From: Salmonella bongori NCTC 12419
GTDB lineage: Bacteria; Pseudomonadota; Gammaproteobacteria; Enterobacterales; Enterobacteriaceae
Assembly: GCF_000252995.1 (NCBI RefSeq)
Contig: NC_015761.1
Location: 4,216,001-4,280,000, forward strand
Direction of reading: 5' to 3'
Length of the DNA: 64,000 nucleotides
A program made the position numbers and the translations under genes. Below are positions 50,108 through 59,534 of the stretch, piece after piece; within the stretch, counting starts at the first letter, position 1, and each line of letters begins with the position of its first letter. The notes under the pieces are model-generated. The model was not told the DNA's origin. It ran no database searches and saw only the letters and a program-made list of their open reading frames with translations.

Positions 50108-51730
50108 ATGTCCTGGCAAACTCATACCGTTTTTAACCAACCAGCCCCTCTCAATAACAGTAATTTATTTCTTTCTGATGGAGCGCTATGCGAAGCGGTT
50201 TCCCGCGAAGGCGCCGGATGGGACAGCGATCTTCTTGCCAGTATTGGCCAACAATTGGGAACGGCAGAGTCACTGGAACTGGGGCGACTGGCGAACGCGT
50301 ATTCTCCTGAGTTGTTGCGTTACGATCCGCAGGGTCAGCGTCTGGATGACGTTCGCTTTCATCCCGCCTGGCACCTGTTGATGCAGGGGCTGTGCGCTAA
50401 TCGGGTACATAATCTGCCCTGGCAAGAAGAGGCCAGGGCGGGGAGTTTTGTCGCCCGTGCGGCGCGTTTTGTATTACATGCGCAGGTAGAAGCCGGAACA
50501 CTTTGTCCTGCCACGATGACCTTTGCCGCGACGCCTTTGTTATTGCAGATGCTTCCTGCCGCTTTCCACGACTGGCTCACGCCGCTGCGCAGCGATCGCT
50601 ACGATTCGCATTTGCTGCCGGGTGGGCAGAAACGGGGGCTACTCATCGGCATGGGGATGACGGAAAAACAGGGGGGCTCGGATGTACTCAGTAATACGAC
50701 CCGTGCGGATCGGCTGGCGGATGGTTCATATCGGTTGGTGGGGCATAAATGGTTTTTCTCTGTGCCGCAAAGCGATGCGCACCTGGTGCTGGCACAGGCA
50801 AAAGGAGGACTATCCTGTTTTTTTGTGCCGCGTTTCCTGCCAGATGGGCAACGGAACGCTGTCCGTCTTGAGCGTTTGAAAGATAAACTCGGCAATCGTT
50901 CTAATGCCAGCGGCGAAGTGGAGTTTCAGGATGCCCTTGGCTGGCTGCTGGGAGAAGAGGGCGAAGGGATTCGGCATATCTTAAAGATGGGCGGTATGAC
51001 GCGTTTTGACTGCGCGCTCGGGAGTCATGGCTTAATGCGGCGCGCGTTTTCCGTGGCGATTTACCATGCTCACCAGCGTCAGGTTTTTGGTAAGCCTTTG
51101 ATAGAACAGCCGTTAATGCGGCAGACTTTAAGCCGTATGGCGCTGTGCCTGGAGGGGCAAACGACATTTTTGTTTCGGCTGGCACGCGCCTGGGAACAGC
51201 GGAGTGAGGCGAAAGAGGCAGTATTAGCGCGGTTATTCACGCCCGCGGCGAAATTTGCCATCTGTAAACAGGGCATTCCTTTTGTGGCCGAGGCGATGGA
51301 AGTACTCGGCGGCTCAGGTTATTGCGAAGAGAGCGAACTCCCGCGTTTGTATCGGGAAATGCCGGTGAACAGTATCTGGGAAGGTTCCGGCAATATCATG
51401 TGTCTGGATGTACTCCGGGTGCTAACAAAACAACACGCCGTCTATGACGTATTGGGTGACGTTTTTGCGGAAGTCAAAGGACAGGACCGCCATTATGACC
51501 GCGCCGTGCGTCAGTTACAGCAACGTTTACGTAAGCCTGGCGAAGCTACAGGAAGAGAGATTACGCAACAACTTTTTTTGTTGGGATGTGGCGCGGAAAT
51601 GCTTCGCTACGCCTCGCCGCCGTTGGCGCAGGCATGGTGTCAGATGATGCTGGATACGCGCGGCGGAATGCCGCTGTCTGCTCAGGTGCAAAATGACTTA
51701 TTACTAAGGGCGACGGGAGGCTTACGGTAA
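50108..51730 (+). CDS. aidB: AidB, acyl-CoA dehydrogenase-like alkylation response protein
   Basis: AidB is a DNA-binding flavoprotein induced by Ada after alkylation damage and by acid/anaerobic conditions; it protects DNA and has weak isovaleryl-CoA dehydrogenase activity. The 540-residue protein has the acyl-CoA dehydrogenase fold with FAD-binding blocks GMGMTEKQGGSDVLSNTT and GHKWFFSVPQSDAH, and the C-terminal AMEVLGGSGYCEES with the arm EMPVNSIWEGSGNIMCLDVLR. GGAGGGAG lies 5 nt before the ATG at 50108; the frame extends upstream to 50075. It follows the yjf cassette. Confidence 0.96.
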   Translation: MSWQTHTVFNQPAPLNNSNLFLSDGALCEAVSREGAGWDSDLLASIGQQLGTAESLELGRLANAYSPELLRYDPQGQRLDDVRFHPAWHLLMQGLCANRVHNLPWQEEARAGSFVARAARFVLHAQVEAGTLCPATMTFAATPLLLQMLPAAFHDWLTPLRSDRYDSHLLPGGQKRGLLIGMGMTEKQGGSDVLSNTTRADRLADGSYRLVGHKWFFSVPQSDAHLVLAQAKGGLSCFFVPRFLPDGQRNAVRLERLKDKLGNRSNASGEVEFQDALGWLLGEEGEGIRHILKMGGMTRFDCALGSHGLMRRAFSVAIYHAHQRQVFGKPLIEQPLMRQTLSRMALCLEGQTTFLFRLARAWEQRSEAKEAVLARLFTPAAKFAICKQGIPFVAEAMEVLGGSGYCEESELPRLYREMPVNSIWEGSGNIMCLDVLRVLTKQHAVYDVLGDVFAEVKGQDRHYDRAVRQLQQRLRKPGEATGREITQQLFLLGCGAEMLRYASPPLAQAWCQMMLDTRGGMPLSAQVQNDLLLRATGGLR

Positions 51731-51816
51731 CCTTTTTCTGGTTTCGACCTGGCCGGATGGGACGCGGTGTGCCTGATAGCACCTGTTATCTGGTTTGTAG
51801 CATATGCCAATTCTGT

Positions 51817-51848
51817 ACGCCGGATAAGGCGTAACCGCCATCCGGCGT
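51817..51848. repeat. REP palindromic element
   Basis: ACGCCGGAT and ATCCGGCGT form a 9-bp inverted repeat around AAGGCGTAACCGCC. It lies between the convergent aidB and yjfN. A degenerate second REP-like unit is just upstream (about 51748-51782). Confidence 0.88.
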
Positions 51849-51861
51849 CAGTCATGTGGAA

Positions 51862-52137
51862 TCAGGCGTAAAGTATCGCCTGCACGCGCCAGTTATCCGG
51901 TTGTTGTTCTTCATACATTTGGATGATCCTGTACCAGGACGCGCCCTGTTCATCGGCTTTCAGGGCGATAATCCGTTCCACATCCTGTGGGTTTCCTGCA
52001 ACATTACTGACCGAGATCAGGCCGATTTCATTCAGACCCGTTACGCAGTCAGCACTGGCGAATTCGGCAGACTGTGCCGTCGTACTCACCAGTCCGGCAG
52101 AAAGCAACAGTGAGGATAAGGCAAGTTCTTGTTTCAT
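51862..52137 (-). CDS. yjfN: YjfN, DUF1471 periplasmic protein
   Basis: A 91-residue member of the DUF1471/YhcN family. In E. coli YjfN activates the periplasmic protease DegP. The signal peptide MKQELALSSLLLSAGLVSTTAQSA leads into a compact domain with DCVTGLNEIGLISVSNVAG. AAGGAG lies 6 nt before the ATG at 52137; an upstream in-frame ATG at 52182 is less likely. It is one of three DUF1471 genes in 9 kb (with bsmA and yjfY). Confidence 0.9.
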   Translation of the reverse strand: MKQELALSSLLLSAGLVSTTAQSAEFASADCVTGLNEIGLISVSNVAGNPQDVERIIALKADEQGASWYRIIQMYEEQQPDNWRVQAILYA

Positions 52138-52267
52138 CGTCAGCTCCTTATTACATACCCCGCATTTAACAGGACGCTCCATTGCGGTAAGCCTGTTTGC
52201 TTATTGTGCACAGGTAAACGCATAGGGACGCAAAGCAATGTAAAACTGACTAAAAATCAATCTACTG

Positions 52268-52597
52268 TTATTGACGATATAAAATAGCTTGTGAATACCA
52301 TTGTCCGGTAACAACAGTTTCATCAACCATTACAATAACGTAATAATCGGCTTTCGCAGCGACGGCTTTCGCTCTGATTTCATCTATTGCATCATCCGGG
52401 GAACCCCGAACCAGCGCGCTGACACTCCCCATCCGCTGTAGCCCTTGCGTTTGATCGCGCCGGATTTCCTGCGGGTGATCGGCGACAGGCGGCGCAGGTT
52501 GTGGCGTACCTTGCAGCACGCTACACGCGCTTAATAACAGTGCTGCTATTAATGAAGCAAACCGACGCATAACTCTATCTCGTTTCCTGATAACCAT
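52268..52597 (-). CDS. bsmA: Biofilm peroxide resistance lipoprotein BsmA
   Basis: A 109-residue DUF1471 lipoprotein (YjfO) linked in E. coli to peroxide resistance in biofilms. The lipobox LLLSAC is at Cys25, after RRFASLIAALL. The mature domain includes LQRMGSVSALVRGSPDDAIDEIRAKAVAAKAD. The ATG at 52597 gives the E. coli length; an ATG at 52570 would give a more usual 16-residue signal peptide, so the exact start is open. Confidence 0.88.
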   Translation of the reverse strand: MVIRKRDRVMRRFASLIAALLLSACSVLQGTPQPAPPVADHPQEIRRDQTQGLQRMGSVSALVRGSPDDAIDEIRAKAVAAKADYYVIVMVDETVVTGQWYSQAILYRQ

Positions 52598-52779
52598 AGT
52601 GTAATGCCTTATTGATTTCCCTTTAGGGGGAATGTTCCCGAAGTGTTACCTGTCACGCGATTTTCGAATGAAAATGTTGCGAAAGCGTAACCCAGTTCTC
52701 AACATTATGAATCATTGCGCTATCCATAAACTTGCGTTAAGTATTTCTCCGTGTCATACCGGATAAAAAGGAGAGAACA

Positions 52780-53529
52780 ATGATAACGATTGAAACACGA
52801 CAACTCGCCGGGCGCACCGTACTTCATGCCTTTCCGGAAGGGAAACGCACTACGCCGCTCCCCTGCGTGGTGTTCTATCATGGTTTCACCTCCTCCAGCC
52901 TGGTTTATAGTTATTTTGCTGTCGCTCTGGCGCAGACAGGGTTTCGGGTAGTGATGCCGGATGCGCCGGAACATGGCGCTCGCTTCAACGGCGACTCACA
53001 GGCAAGAATGCATAGATTCTGGCAGATTCTGCAGCAAAATATGCAGGAATTTACGACGTTACGTGCGGCGATTCAGGCGGAAAACTGGCTCCAGGACAAT
53101 CGTCTGGCGGTGGGCGGCGCATCCATGGGCGGTATGACGGCGCTGGGCATTATGGCGCGTCATCCTGAGGTAAAGTGCGGCGCCAGTTTAATGGGGGCGG
53201 GCTATTTTACAGAGCTTGCCCGAACGCTTTTCCCGCCGTTATCCCCCCAGACTCCGGCGCAGCAGGCGGAATTTGATAATATCATTGCCCCGCTGCGCCA
53301 GTGGGAAGTTACACACCAGCTGGAGCGGCTGGCCGACAGGCCGCTTCTGTTATGGCATGGTCAGGAGGATGATGTGGTGCCTGCGATGGAAACGTTTCGG
53401 CTCCAGCAGGCGCTCGCCGGGGCCAGGCTGGATAAGCATTTGACCTGTCTGTGGGCCGCAGGCGTACGGCACCGCATTACGCCAGAGGCGTTATCGGCGA
53501 CGGTGGCGTTTTTCCGGCAGCATCTTTAA
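52780..53529 (+). CDS. yjfP: Alpha/beta hydrolase YjfP, esterase
   Basis: A 249-residue cytoplasmic carboxylesterase of unknown physiological substrate; E. coli YjfP hydrolyses short acyl esters. The nucleophile elbow GASMGG with Ser113 lies at about 111-116. The acid is likely Asp in WHGQEDDVVPA, and the base His in GVRHRITPEA. GGAGAG precedes the ATG at 52780. It ends overlapping the convergent ulaR by 4 nt. Confidence 0.92.
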   Translation: MITIETRQLAGRTVLHAFPEGKRTTPLPCVVFYHGFTSSSLVYSYFAVALAQTGFRVVMPDAPEHGARFNGDSQARMHRFWQILQQNMQEFTTLRAAIQAENWLQDNRLAVGGASMGGMTALGIMARHPEVKCGASLMGAGYFTELARTLFPPLSPQTPAQQAEFDNIIAPLRQWEVTHQLERLADRPLLLWHGQEDDVVPAMETFRLQQALAGARLDKHLTCLWAAGVRHRITPEALSATVAFFRQHL

Positions 53530-54281
53530 ACACGGAGTATGCTTACACCCTGGGCTTCCAGTTGTTGCAACACGTCCGGATTCGCATTTTTGCCAGTAAT
53601 CAACATATTGATTTGATCGGCACGGCTGAATAACATGCCCGCCCGCTCTCCAATTTTACTGCTATCGACCAGTGCGACCAGTTTCCCGACTACGCTGAGC
53701 ATTTTTTGTTCCGCCATGGCGGTCAGCATATCGGTTTTGTACAGGCCATCCGCGGTTAAGCCCTTGCCGCTGGTAAACATCCAGTGGCCGGCATAGAGAC
53801 TATTTTCACTTCCCTGCGGGCTGAGGGTAATCGACTGGCTTTTGTTATACTGACCGCCCATGATAATGACGCTCTCATGCTCTTGATCGATCAAATAATT
53901 CGCCAGTGGCAGATAGTTGGTAATGATCTGTACCGGTTTTCCGCACATTTCGCGCCCCAGCAGGAAGGCGGTAGAGCCGCAGTTAATCACCACGCTTTCA
54001 CCGGGATTTACCAGTTGCGACGCCGCTTTCGCGATGCGCACTTTTTCATCGTGGTTTTGTGCCTGATGCAGATTCATCGGCGTCCAGCGGGGCCGCTGTT
54101 GGGTGATGGCTTCTGCGCCGTTGCGTACTTTTTTCAGTTTACCGCTTTCGTCGAGCTTGTTGATGTCGCGGCGCGCTGTCGCTGGGGAAATCCCCAGGCG
54201 TTCAATCACGTTTTCGACAGTAACAAAGCCCAGCTGTGCCAACATATCCAGCAGTATTTGATGTCTTTGTGCTTCAGTCAT
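53526..54281 (-). CDS. ulaR: L-ascorbate utilisation repressor UlaR
   Basis: A 251-residue DeoR-family repressor of ulaG and ulaABCDEF, released by L-ascorbate 6-phosphate. The N-terminal helix-turn-helix is LGFVTVENVIERLGISPATARRDINKL. The C-terminal sugar-phosphate sensor domain has the DeoR blocks VINCGSTAFLLG and LVDSSKIG. It is on the minus strand after ulaG, with its own start at 54281, 105 nt from ulaG. Confidence 0.96.
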   Translation of the reverse strand: MTEAQRHQILLDMLAQLGFVTVENVIERLGISPATARRDINKLDESGKLKKVRNGAEAITQQRPRWTPMNLHQAQNHDEKVRIAKAASQLVNPGESVVINCGSTAFLLGREMCGKPVQIITNYLPLANYLIDQEHESVIIMGGQYNKSQSITLSPQGSENSLYAGHWMFTSGKGLTADGLYKTDMLTAMAEQKMLSVVGKLVALVDSSKIGERAGMLFSRADQINMLITGKNANPDVLQQLEAQGVSILRV

Positions 54282-54386
54282 GAGCTATTCCGATACAAAT
54301 TGATTTGAAAAGATGATATTTGAAATAGCCTGGAAATACTAAAGTAAATAGGAAAAAATGCCGGGTAATCCCGGCATAATATCGAC

Positions 54387-55451
54387 TCACAGGAAGGATT
54401 TAAACGGTAGATCGGGCTCGATCGTAAAGCAATCATCAAAACCGCGCGGATAATGGTATTCGAAATTGTCTTTATCCAGTGGCCAGGTAAACTTGCCGCC
54501 AACCTGCCAGATAAATGGTTTAAAACCATACTTCAGGCGATCTTTCTTCATTTCCCACAGCACGCGGATCTCCTGCGGATCGGCCTGGAAGTTAGACCAG
54601 ATATCGTGATGGAACGGGATCACCACTTTGGTATTCAGAGATTCCGCCATGCGCAGGATATCCGCACTGGTCATTTTATCCGTAATACCGCGTGGGTTTT
54701 CGCCATAGGAACCCAGCGCCACATCAATTTGATGCTCATTGCCGTGTTTCGCGTAATAGTTGGAATAGTGAGAGTCGCCGCTGTGATAGAGATTGCCGCC
54801 CGGCGTTTTAAACAGATAGTTGACCGCGCGTACATCCATGCCGTCCGGCAGTACGCCAGCGGCTTTCTGATCGGCGGGCAGCGTGATTAACGCGGTACGG
54901 TCAAATGCATCAAGCGCATGAATTTCAATATCTTTTACTTTCACCACATCGCCCGGTTTTACCACGATGCAGCGTTCTTTCGGCACGCCCCAACCAACCC
55001 ATAAATCTACGCAAGTCTGCGGCCCGATGAACGGTACATCGTCAGCGCAGTTTTGCATCACGGCGGCAGCTACGTTGACGTCAATGTGATCATTATGATC
55101 GTGGGTCGCCAGTACGGCATCAATCTGACGAATAGCGAAAGGATCAAGCACAAACGGTGTGGTGCGCAGGTTGGGCTGTAATTTTTTGACGCCAGCCATA
55201 CGTTGCATCTGATGGCCGGTTTTCATTAGCGGATTACCGTGGCTTTGTTTGCCGGTACCGCACCAGAAATCAACGCATACGTTGGTGCCACCTTCAGATT
55301 TTAGCCAAATGCCAGTACAGCCTAGCCACCACATAGCGAACGTGCCCGGTGCTACCTGCTCCTGCTCAATCTCTTCATTTAGCCAGCTTCCCCACTCCGG
55401 AAACGTGCTCAGAATCCATGATTCGCGCGTGATGCTTTGTACTTTACTCAT
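54387..55451 (-). CDS. ulaG: L-ascorbate-6-phosphate lactonase UlaG
   Basis: UlaG opens the lactone ring of L-ascorbate 6-phosphate to 3-keto-L-gulonate 6-phosphate, in the cytoplasm. The 354-residue protein is a metallo-beta-lactamase fold enzyme; the metal motif is HDHNDH (about 116-121), with later ligands near DAFDRTA and SGDSHYS. The ATG at 55451 gives the E. coli length; a GTG/ATG five codons upstream is less likely. It is divergent from ulaA, and UlaR controls both. Confidence 0.97.
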
Positions 55452-55812
55452 CGCATTTACCTTCATGTTTATTCAAAATAGGTCAAGGTGTGATTTGTTT
55501 TGATTAATCCTGACACTATTTCATCAAGAAGGCAATGGGCGATTTTTTAGCTTTTTACGCAGGAATAGCTCCGCTGGCTGAAAGTTTACTCCGGTATAGT
55601 GATCTGAATTAGCTTTCATCTTTATGATTTTACTTGATTTAAATAAAATGAAGACCATTTGCAAGTAAACCATGTATTAAGTGTGCTAATTATTGCGTGC
55701 TACGTCACATTTAATCAAATTTAATCTTGTTGTGATTACTTTTGAAAATTAGAGTGAAGGGACACTATTCTGAGCGCCAGCGACTCAGCAACCTTGTCTA
55801 CCGGAGATCGTA
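55452..55812. promoter_or_regulatory. ulaG-ulaA divergent regulatory region
   Basis: 361 nt without a gene between divergent ulaG and ulaA. It is AT-rich. CRP-like half-sites appear as TGTGATTTGTTTTGAT near 55489 and TGTGATTACTTTTGAA at 55731-55746. E. coli has UlaR operators, CRP and IHF sites here and represses both promoters through a DNA loop. I do not define the operators exactly. Confidence 0.75.
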
Positions 55813-57213
55813 ATGGAGATCCTCTATAACATCTTTACCGTTTTCTTTAATCAGGTAATGACGAATGCCCCGCTATTACTGGGTATTGTGACTTGCCTCG
55901 GTTACATTCTGTTGCGTAAGAGCGTCAGCGTAATCATCAAAGGGACGATCAAAACGATCATTGGCTTCATGCTGCTACAGGCCGGGTCCGGTATTCTGAC
56001 CAGCACCTTTAAGCCTGTGGTGGCGAAGATGTCCGAGGTCTACGGTATCAACGGCGCGATTTCCGATACCTATGCTTCGATGATGGCAACGATTGACCGC
56101 ATGGGCGAAGCGTATAGTTGGGTAGGCTATGCGGTGTTGCTCGCATTGGCGCTGAACATTTGTTACGTCTTGTTGCGGCGCATTACCGGTATTCGCACCA
56201 TCATGTTGACCGGGCACATCATGTTTCAGCAGGCGGGGCTGATTGCGGTCTCTTTCTATATTTTCGGCTATTCCATGTGGACCACCATTATCTGCACGGC
56301 GATTCTGGTTTCCCTGTACTGGGGCATCACCTCCAACATGATGTATAAGCCTACCCAGGAAGTGACCGATGGTTGCGGTTTCTCTATTGGTCACCAGCAA
56401 CAGTTTGCTGCCTGGATCGCCTGGAAAGTCGCCCCTTATCTTGGAAAAAAAGAAGAGAGCGTGGAAGACCTTAAACTTCCCGGCTGGCTGAATATCTTCC
56501 ATGACAACATCGTGTCAACAGCAATTGTGATGACGATTTTCTTCGGTGCGATCCTGCTTTCTTTTGGTATCGACACGGTACAGGCGATGGCGGGTAAAAC
56601 CCACTGGACGGTCTATATCCTGCAAACCGGCTTCTCGTTCGCCGTGGCGATTTTCATCATTACGCAGGGTGTGCGTATGTTTGTCGCCGAGCTCTCTGAG
56701 GCCTTTAACGGAATCTCCCAGCGCTTGATTCCGGGCGCCGTCCTGGCGATTGACTGCGCCGCTATTTACAGCTTCGCGCCTAACGCCGTGGTCTGGGGCT
56801 TTATGTGGGGAACCATCGGCCAATTGATTGCCGTTGGTATCCTGGTGGGTTGCGGTTCTTCCATTCTGATTATTCCTGGCTTCATTCCGATGTTCTTCTC
56901 TAACGCCACCATTGGTGTTTTTGCCAACCATTTTGGCGGCTGGCGCGCGGCGCTGAAGATTTGTCTGGCAATGGGCATGATTGAAATTTTTGGCTGCGTC
57001 TGGGCGGTAAAACTCACCGGTATGAGCGCCTGGATGGGGATGGCGGACTGGTCGATCCTGGCGCCGCCGATGATGCAGGGTTTCTTCTCCCTCGGCATTG
57101 CCTTTATGGCCGTCATCATTGTCATTGCACTGGTTTATATGGTCTTCGCAGGACGCGCGCTGCGCGCTGAAGAGGATGCAGAAAAACAACTGGCAGAAGC
57201 TTCTGCTCAATAA
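55813..57213 (+). CDS. ulaA: L-ascorbate PTS permease EIIC, UlaA
   Basis: UlaA is the membrane channel component that brings in L-ascorbate while UlaB and UlaC phosphorylate it. The 466-residue protein has 10 to 11 hydrophobic segments (NIFTVFFNQVMTNAPLLLGIVTCLGYILL, WVGYAVLLALALNICYVLL, and others). The C-terminus is charged (AEEDAEKQLAEASAQ). GGAGATCG precedes the ATG at 55813. It starts the ulaABCDEF operon. Confidence 0.97.
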   Translation: MEILYNIFTVFFNQVMTNAPLLLGIVTCLGYILLRKSVSVIIKGTIKTIIGFMLLQAGSGILTSTFKPVVAKMSEVYGINGAISDTYASMMATIDRMGEAYSWVGYAVLLALALNICYVLLRRITGIRTIMLTGHIMFQQAGLIAVSFYIFGYSMWTTIICTAILVSLYWGITSNMMYKPTQEVTDGCGFSIGHQQQFAAWIAWKVAPYLGKKEESVEDLKLPGWLNIFHDNIVSTAIVMTIFFGAILLSFGIDTVQAMAGKTHWTVYILQTGFSFAVAIFIITQGVRMFVAELSEAFNGISQRLIPGAVLAIDCAAIYSFAPNAVVWGFMWGTIGQLIAVGILVGCGSSILIIPGFIPMFFSNATIGVFANHFGGWRAALKICLAMGMIEIFGCVWAVKLTGMSAWMGMADWSILAPPMMQGFFSLGIAFMAVIIVIALVYMVFAGRALRAEEDAEKQLAEASAQ

Positions 57214-57224
57214 GGAGTTTGGTT

Positions 57225-57530
57225 ATGACCGTACGTATTCTGGCTGTGTGTGGTAACGGGCAAGGCAGTTCCATGATCATGAAAATGAAAGTGGATCAAT
57301 TTTTAACCCAGTCCAATATCGACCACACGGTAAACAGCTGCGCGGTAGGTGAATACAAAAGTGAGCTGAATGGCGCGGACATCATTATCGCCTCTACCCA
57401 TATCGCAGGCGAAATCAGCGTGACGGGTAACAAATATGTTGTTGGCGTGCGCAATATGCTATCGCCTGCTGACTTTGGCCCAAAACTGCTGGAAGTGATC
57501 AAAGCGCATTTTCCACAGGATATGAAGTAA
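57225..57530 (+). CDS. ulaB: L-ascorbate PTS component EIIB, UlaB
   Basis: The 101-residue EIIB carries phosphate from UlaC to ascorbate. The phospho-acceptor Cys9 lies in the P-loop-like LAVCGNGQGSSM. The ATG at 57225 is preferred over the upstream TTG at 57219, because AAGGAG at 57211-57216 is well spaced and E. coli begins MTVRILAVC. It lies 11 nt after ulaA. Confidence 0.97.
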   Translation: MTVRILAVCGNGQGSSMIMKMKVDQFLTQSNIDHTVNSCAVGEYKSELNGADIIIASTHIAGEISVTGNKYVVGVRNMLSPADFGPKLLEVIKAHFPQDMK

Positions 57531-57539
57531 GGACGCATC

Positions 57540-58007
57540 ATGAAATTACGTGATTCACTGGCGCAAAACCATTCTATTCGTTTACAGGCGGAAGCCAGCA
57601 CCTGGCAAGAAGCCGTTAAGATCGGCGTCGATTTGTTGGTCGCTGCTGATGTGGTGGAACCGCGCTATTACCAGGCCATTCTCGACGGCGTGGCGCAGTT
57701 TGGCCCCTATTTTGTACTTGCCCCCGGTCTTGCGATGCCACATGGCCGCCCGGAAGAGGGAGTCAAGAAAACGGGTTTTGCTCTGGTGACGCTGAAAAAG
57801 CCGCTGGCATTTAACCACGAAGACAACGACCCGGTCGATATCCTCATCACGATGGCGGCAGTAGATGCCAATACCCATCAGGAAGTAGGCATCATGCAGA
57901 TCGTCAACCTGTTTGAAGATGAAGCCAATTTTGACCGTTTACGTGCCTGCCGCACCGAGCAGGATGTACTGGATTTAATCGATAACGCCACTGCGGCGGC
58001 TGTTTAA
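57540..58007 (+). CDS. ulaC: L-ascorbate PTS component EIIA, UlaC
   Basis: The 155-residue EIIA receives phosphate from HPr. The active-site His68 lies in LAMPHGRPEEG. It belongs to the mannitol/fructose EIIA fold. GAAGTAAGGA precedes the ATG at 57540. It lies 9 nt after ulaB. Confidence 0.97.
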   Translation: MKLRDSLAQNHSIRLQAEASTWQEAVKIGVDLLVAADVVEPRYYQAILDGVAQFGPYFVLAPGLAMPHGRPEEGVKKTGFALVTLKKPLAFNHEDNDPVDILITMAAVDANTHQEVGIMQIVNLFEDEANFDRLRACRTEQDVLDLIDNATAAAV

Positions 58008-58019
58008 GGGAGAAACAAA

Positions 58020-58670
58020 ATGTCATTACCGATGTTGCAGGTCGCGCTGGATAACCAGACGATGGATAGCGCCTATGAAACCACCCGCCTGATCGCCGAA
58101 GAGGTGGATATCATTGAGGTGGGCACTATTCTGTGCGTTGGCGAAGGCGTGCGCGCCGTTCGCGACCTGAAAGCGCTCTATCCGCACAAAATTGTGCTGG
58201 CGGACGCCAAAATTGCCGATGCCGGTAAAATCCTCTCCCGTATGTGTTTTGAAGCCAACGCAGACTGGGTGACCGTAATCTGTTGCGCCGATATCAACAC
58301 CGCGAAAGGCGCGCTGGATGTGGCGAAAGAGTTCAACGGCGACGTACAGATCGAGCTGACCGGCTACTGGACCTGGGAACAGGCGCAGCAGTGGCGCGAT
58401 GCAGGAATTGGGCAGGTAGTTTACCACCGCAGTCGCGACGCGCAGGCTGCCGGCGTAGCATGGGGCGAGTCAGATATCGCCGCTATCAAACGGTTGTCTG
58501 ATATGGGCTTTAAAGTGACGGTGACGGGCGGCCTGGCGCTGGAAGATCTGCCGCTGTTCAAAGGCATTCCTATCCATGTCTTTATCGCGGGGCGTAGCAT
58601 TCGCGATGCCGAATCTCCGGTAGAAGCTGCGCGTCAGTTTAAACGCTCCATTGCCCAGTTGTGGGGCTAA
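58020..58670 (+). CDS. ulaD: 3-keto-L-gulonate-6-phosphate decarboxylase UlaD
   Basis: UlaD decarboxylates 3-keto-L-gulonate 6-phosphate to L-xylulose 5-phosphate with Mg2+. It is a 216-residue barrel of the orotidine-monophosphate decarboxylase suprafamily. The DxKxxD motif is ADAKIADAG (about 61-69). The phosphate-binding blocks VTGGLALED and FIAGRSIRD are near the C-terminus. GGGAGAAAC precedes the ATG at 58020. Confidence 0.98.
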   Translation: MSLPMLQVALDNQTMDSAYETTRLIAEEVDIIEVGTILCVGEGVRAVRDLKALYPHKIVLADAKIADAGKILSRMCFEANADWVTVICCADINTAKGALDVAKEFNGDVQIELTGYWTWEQAQQWRDAGIGQVVYHRSRDAQAAGVAWGESDIAAIKRLSDMGFKVTVTGGLALEDLPLFKGIPIHVFIAGRSIRDAESPVEAARQFKRSIAQLWG

Positions 58671-58679
58671 GGAGCGGCT

Positions 58680-59534
58680 ATGTTGTCGAAAAACATACCG
58701 CTTGGCATCTATGAAAAAGCGCTCCCCGCCGGGGAGTGCTGGCTGGAGCGGCTGCGGTTAGCGAAAACGTTGGGATTTGACTTTGTTGAAATGTCGGTCG
58801 ATGAGACCGATGCCCGGCTGGCGCGCCTCGACTGGGGTTGTGAGCAACGTCTGGCGCTGGTGAGCGCCATCGCTGAAACCGGTGTGCGCGTGCCGTCCAT
58901 GTGCCTGAGCGCCCATCGTCGTTTTCCGCTCGGTAGCGAAGATGATGCGGTGCGGGCACAGGGGCTGGAGATTATGCGTAAAGCGATTCAGTTTGCCCAG
59001 GACGTGGGGATCCGCGTCATTCAACTGGCGGGGTACGACGTTTACTATCAGGAGGCTAATGACGAAACGCGCCGCCGCTTCCGTGATGGGTTAAAAGAGA
59101 GCGTTGATATGGCCAGCCGCGCCCAGGTGACGCTGGCGATGGAGATCATGGACTATCCGCTGATGAATTCAATCAGCAAGGCGTTGGGCTACGCCCATTA
59201 CCTGAATAACCCGTGGTTCCAGCTTTATCCGGATATCGGTAATTTGTCGGCATGGGATAACGATGTACAGATGGAACTGCAGGCCGGAATCGGTCATATC
59301 GTCGCGGTACATGTTAAAGACACCCAACCCGGCGTGTTCAAGAACGTGCCGTTTGGCGAAGGTGTTGTTGATTTTGAACGCTGTTTTGCAACGCTCAAAC
59401 AGAGTGGGTATTGCGGGCCATACCTGATTGAGATGTGGAGCGAAACGGCAGACGATCCGGCGGCTGAAGTGGCAAAAGCGCGTGACTGGGTGAAAGCGCG
59501 CATGGCCAGCGCCGGTCTGGTGGAGGCAGCCTAA
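58680..59534 (+). CDS. ulaE: L-xylulose-5-phosphate 3-epimerase UlaE
   Basis: UlaE converts L-xylulose 5-phosphate to L-ribulose 5-phosphate. The 284-residue protein is a TIM barrel of the xylose-isomerase-like family; metal ligands are expected in LAMEIMDY (Glu155 area), YPDIGNLS, and AVHVKDTQ. The stop codon overlaps the ulaF start by one base (TAATG). GGAGCGG precedes the ATG. Confidence 0.97.
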   Translation: MLSKNIPLGIYEKALPAGECWLERLRLAKTLGFDFVEMSVDETDARLARLDWGCEQRLALVSAIAETGVRVPSMCLSAHRRFPLGSEDDAVRAQGLEIMRKAIQFAQDVGIRVIQLAGYDVYYQEANDETRRRFRDGLKESVDMASRAQVTLAMEIMDYPLMNSISKALGYAHYLNNPWFQLYPDIGNLSAWDNDVQMELQAGIGHIVAVHVKDTQPGVFKNVPFGEGVVDFERCFATLKQSGYCGPYLIEMWSETADDPAAEVAKARDWVKARMASAGLVEAA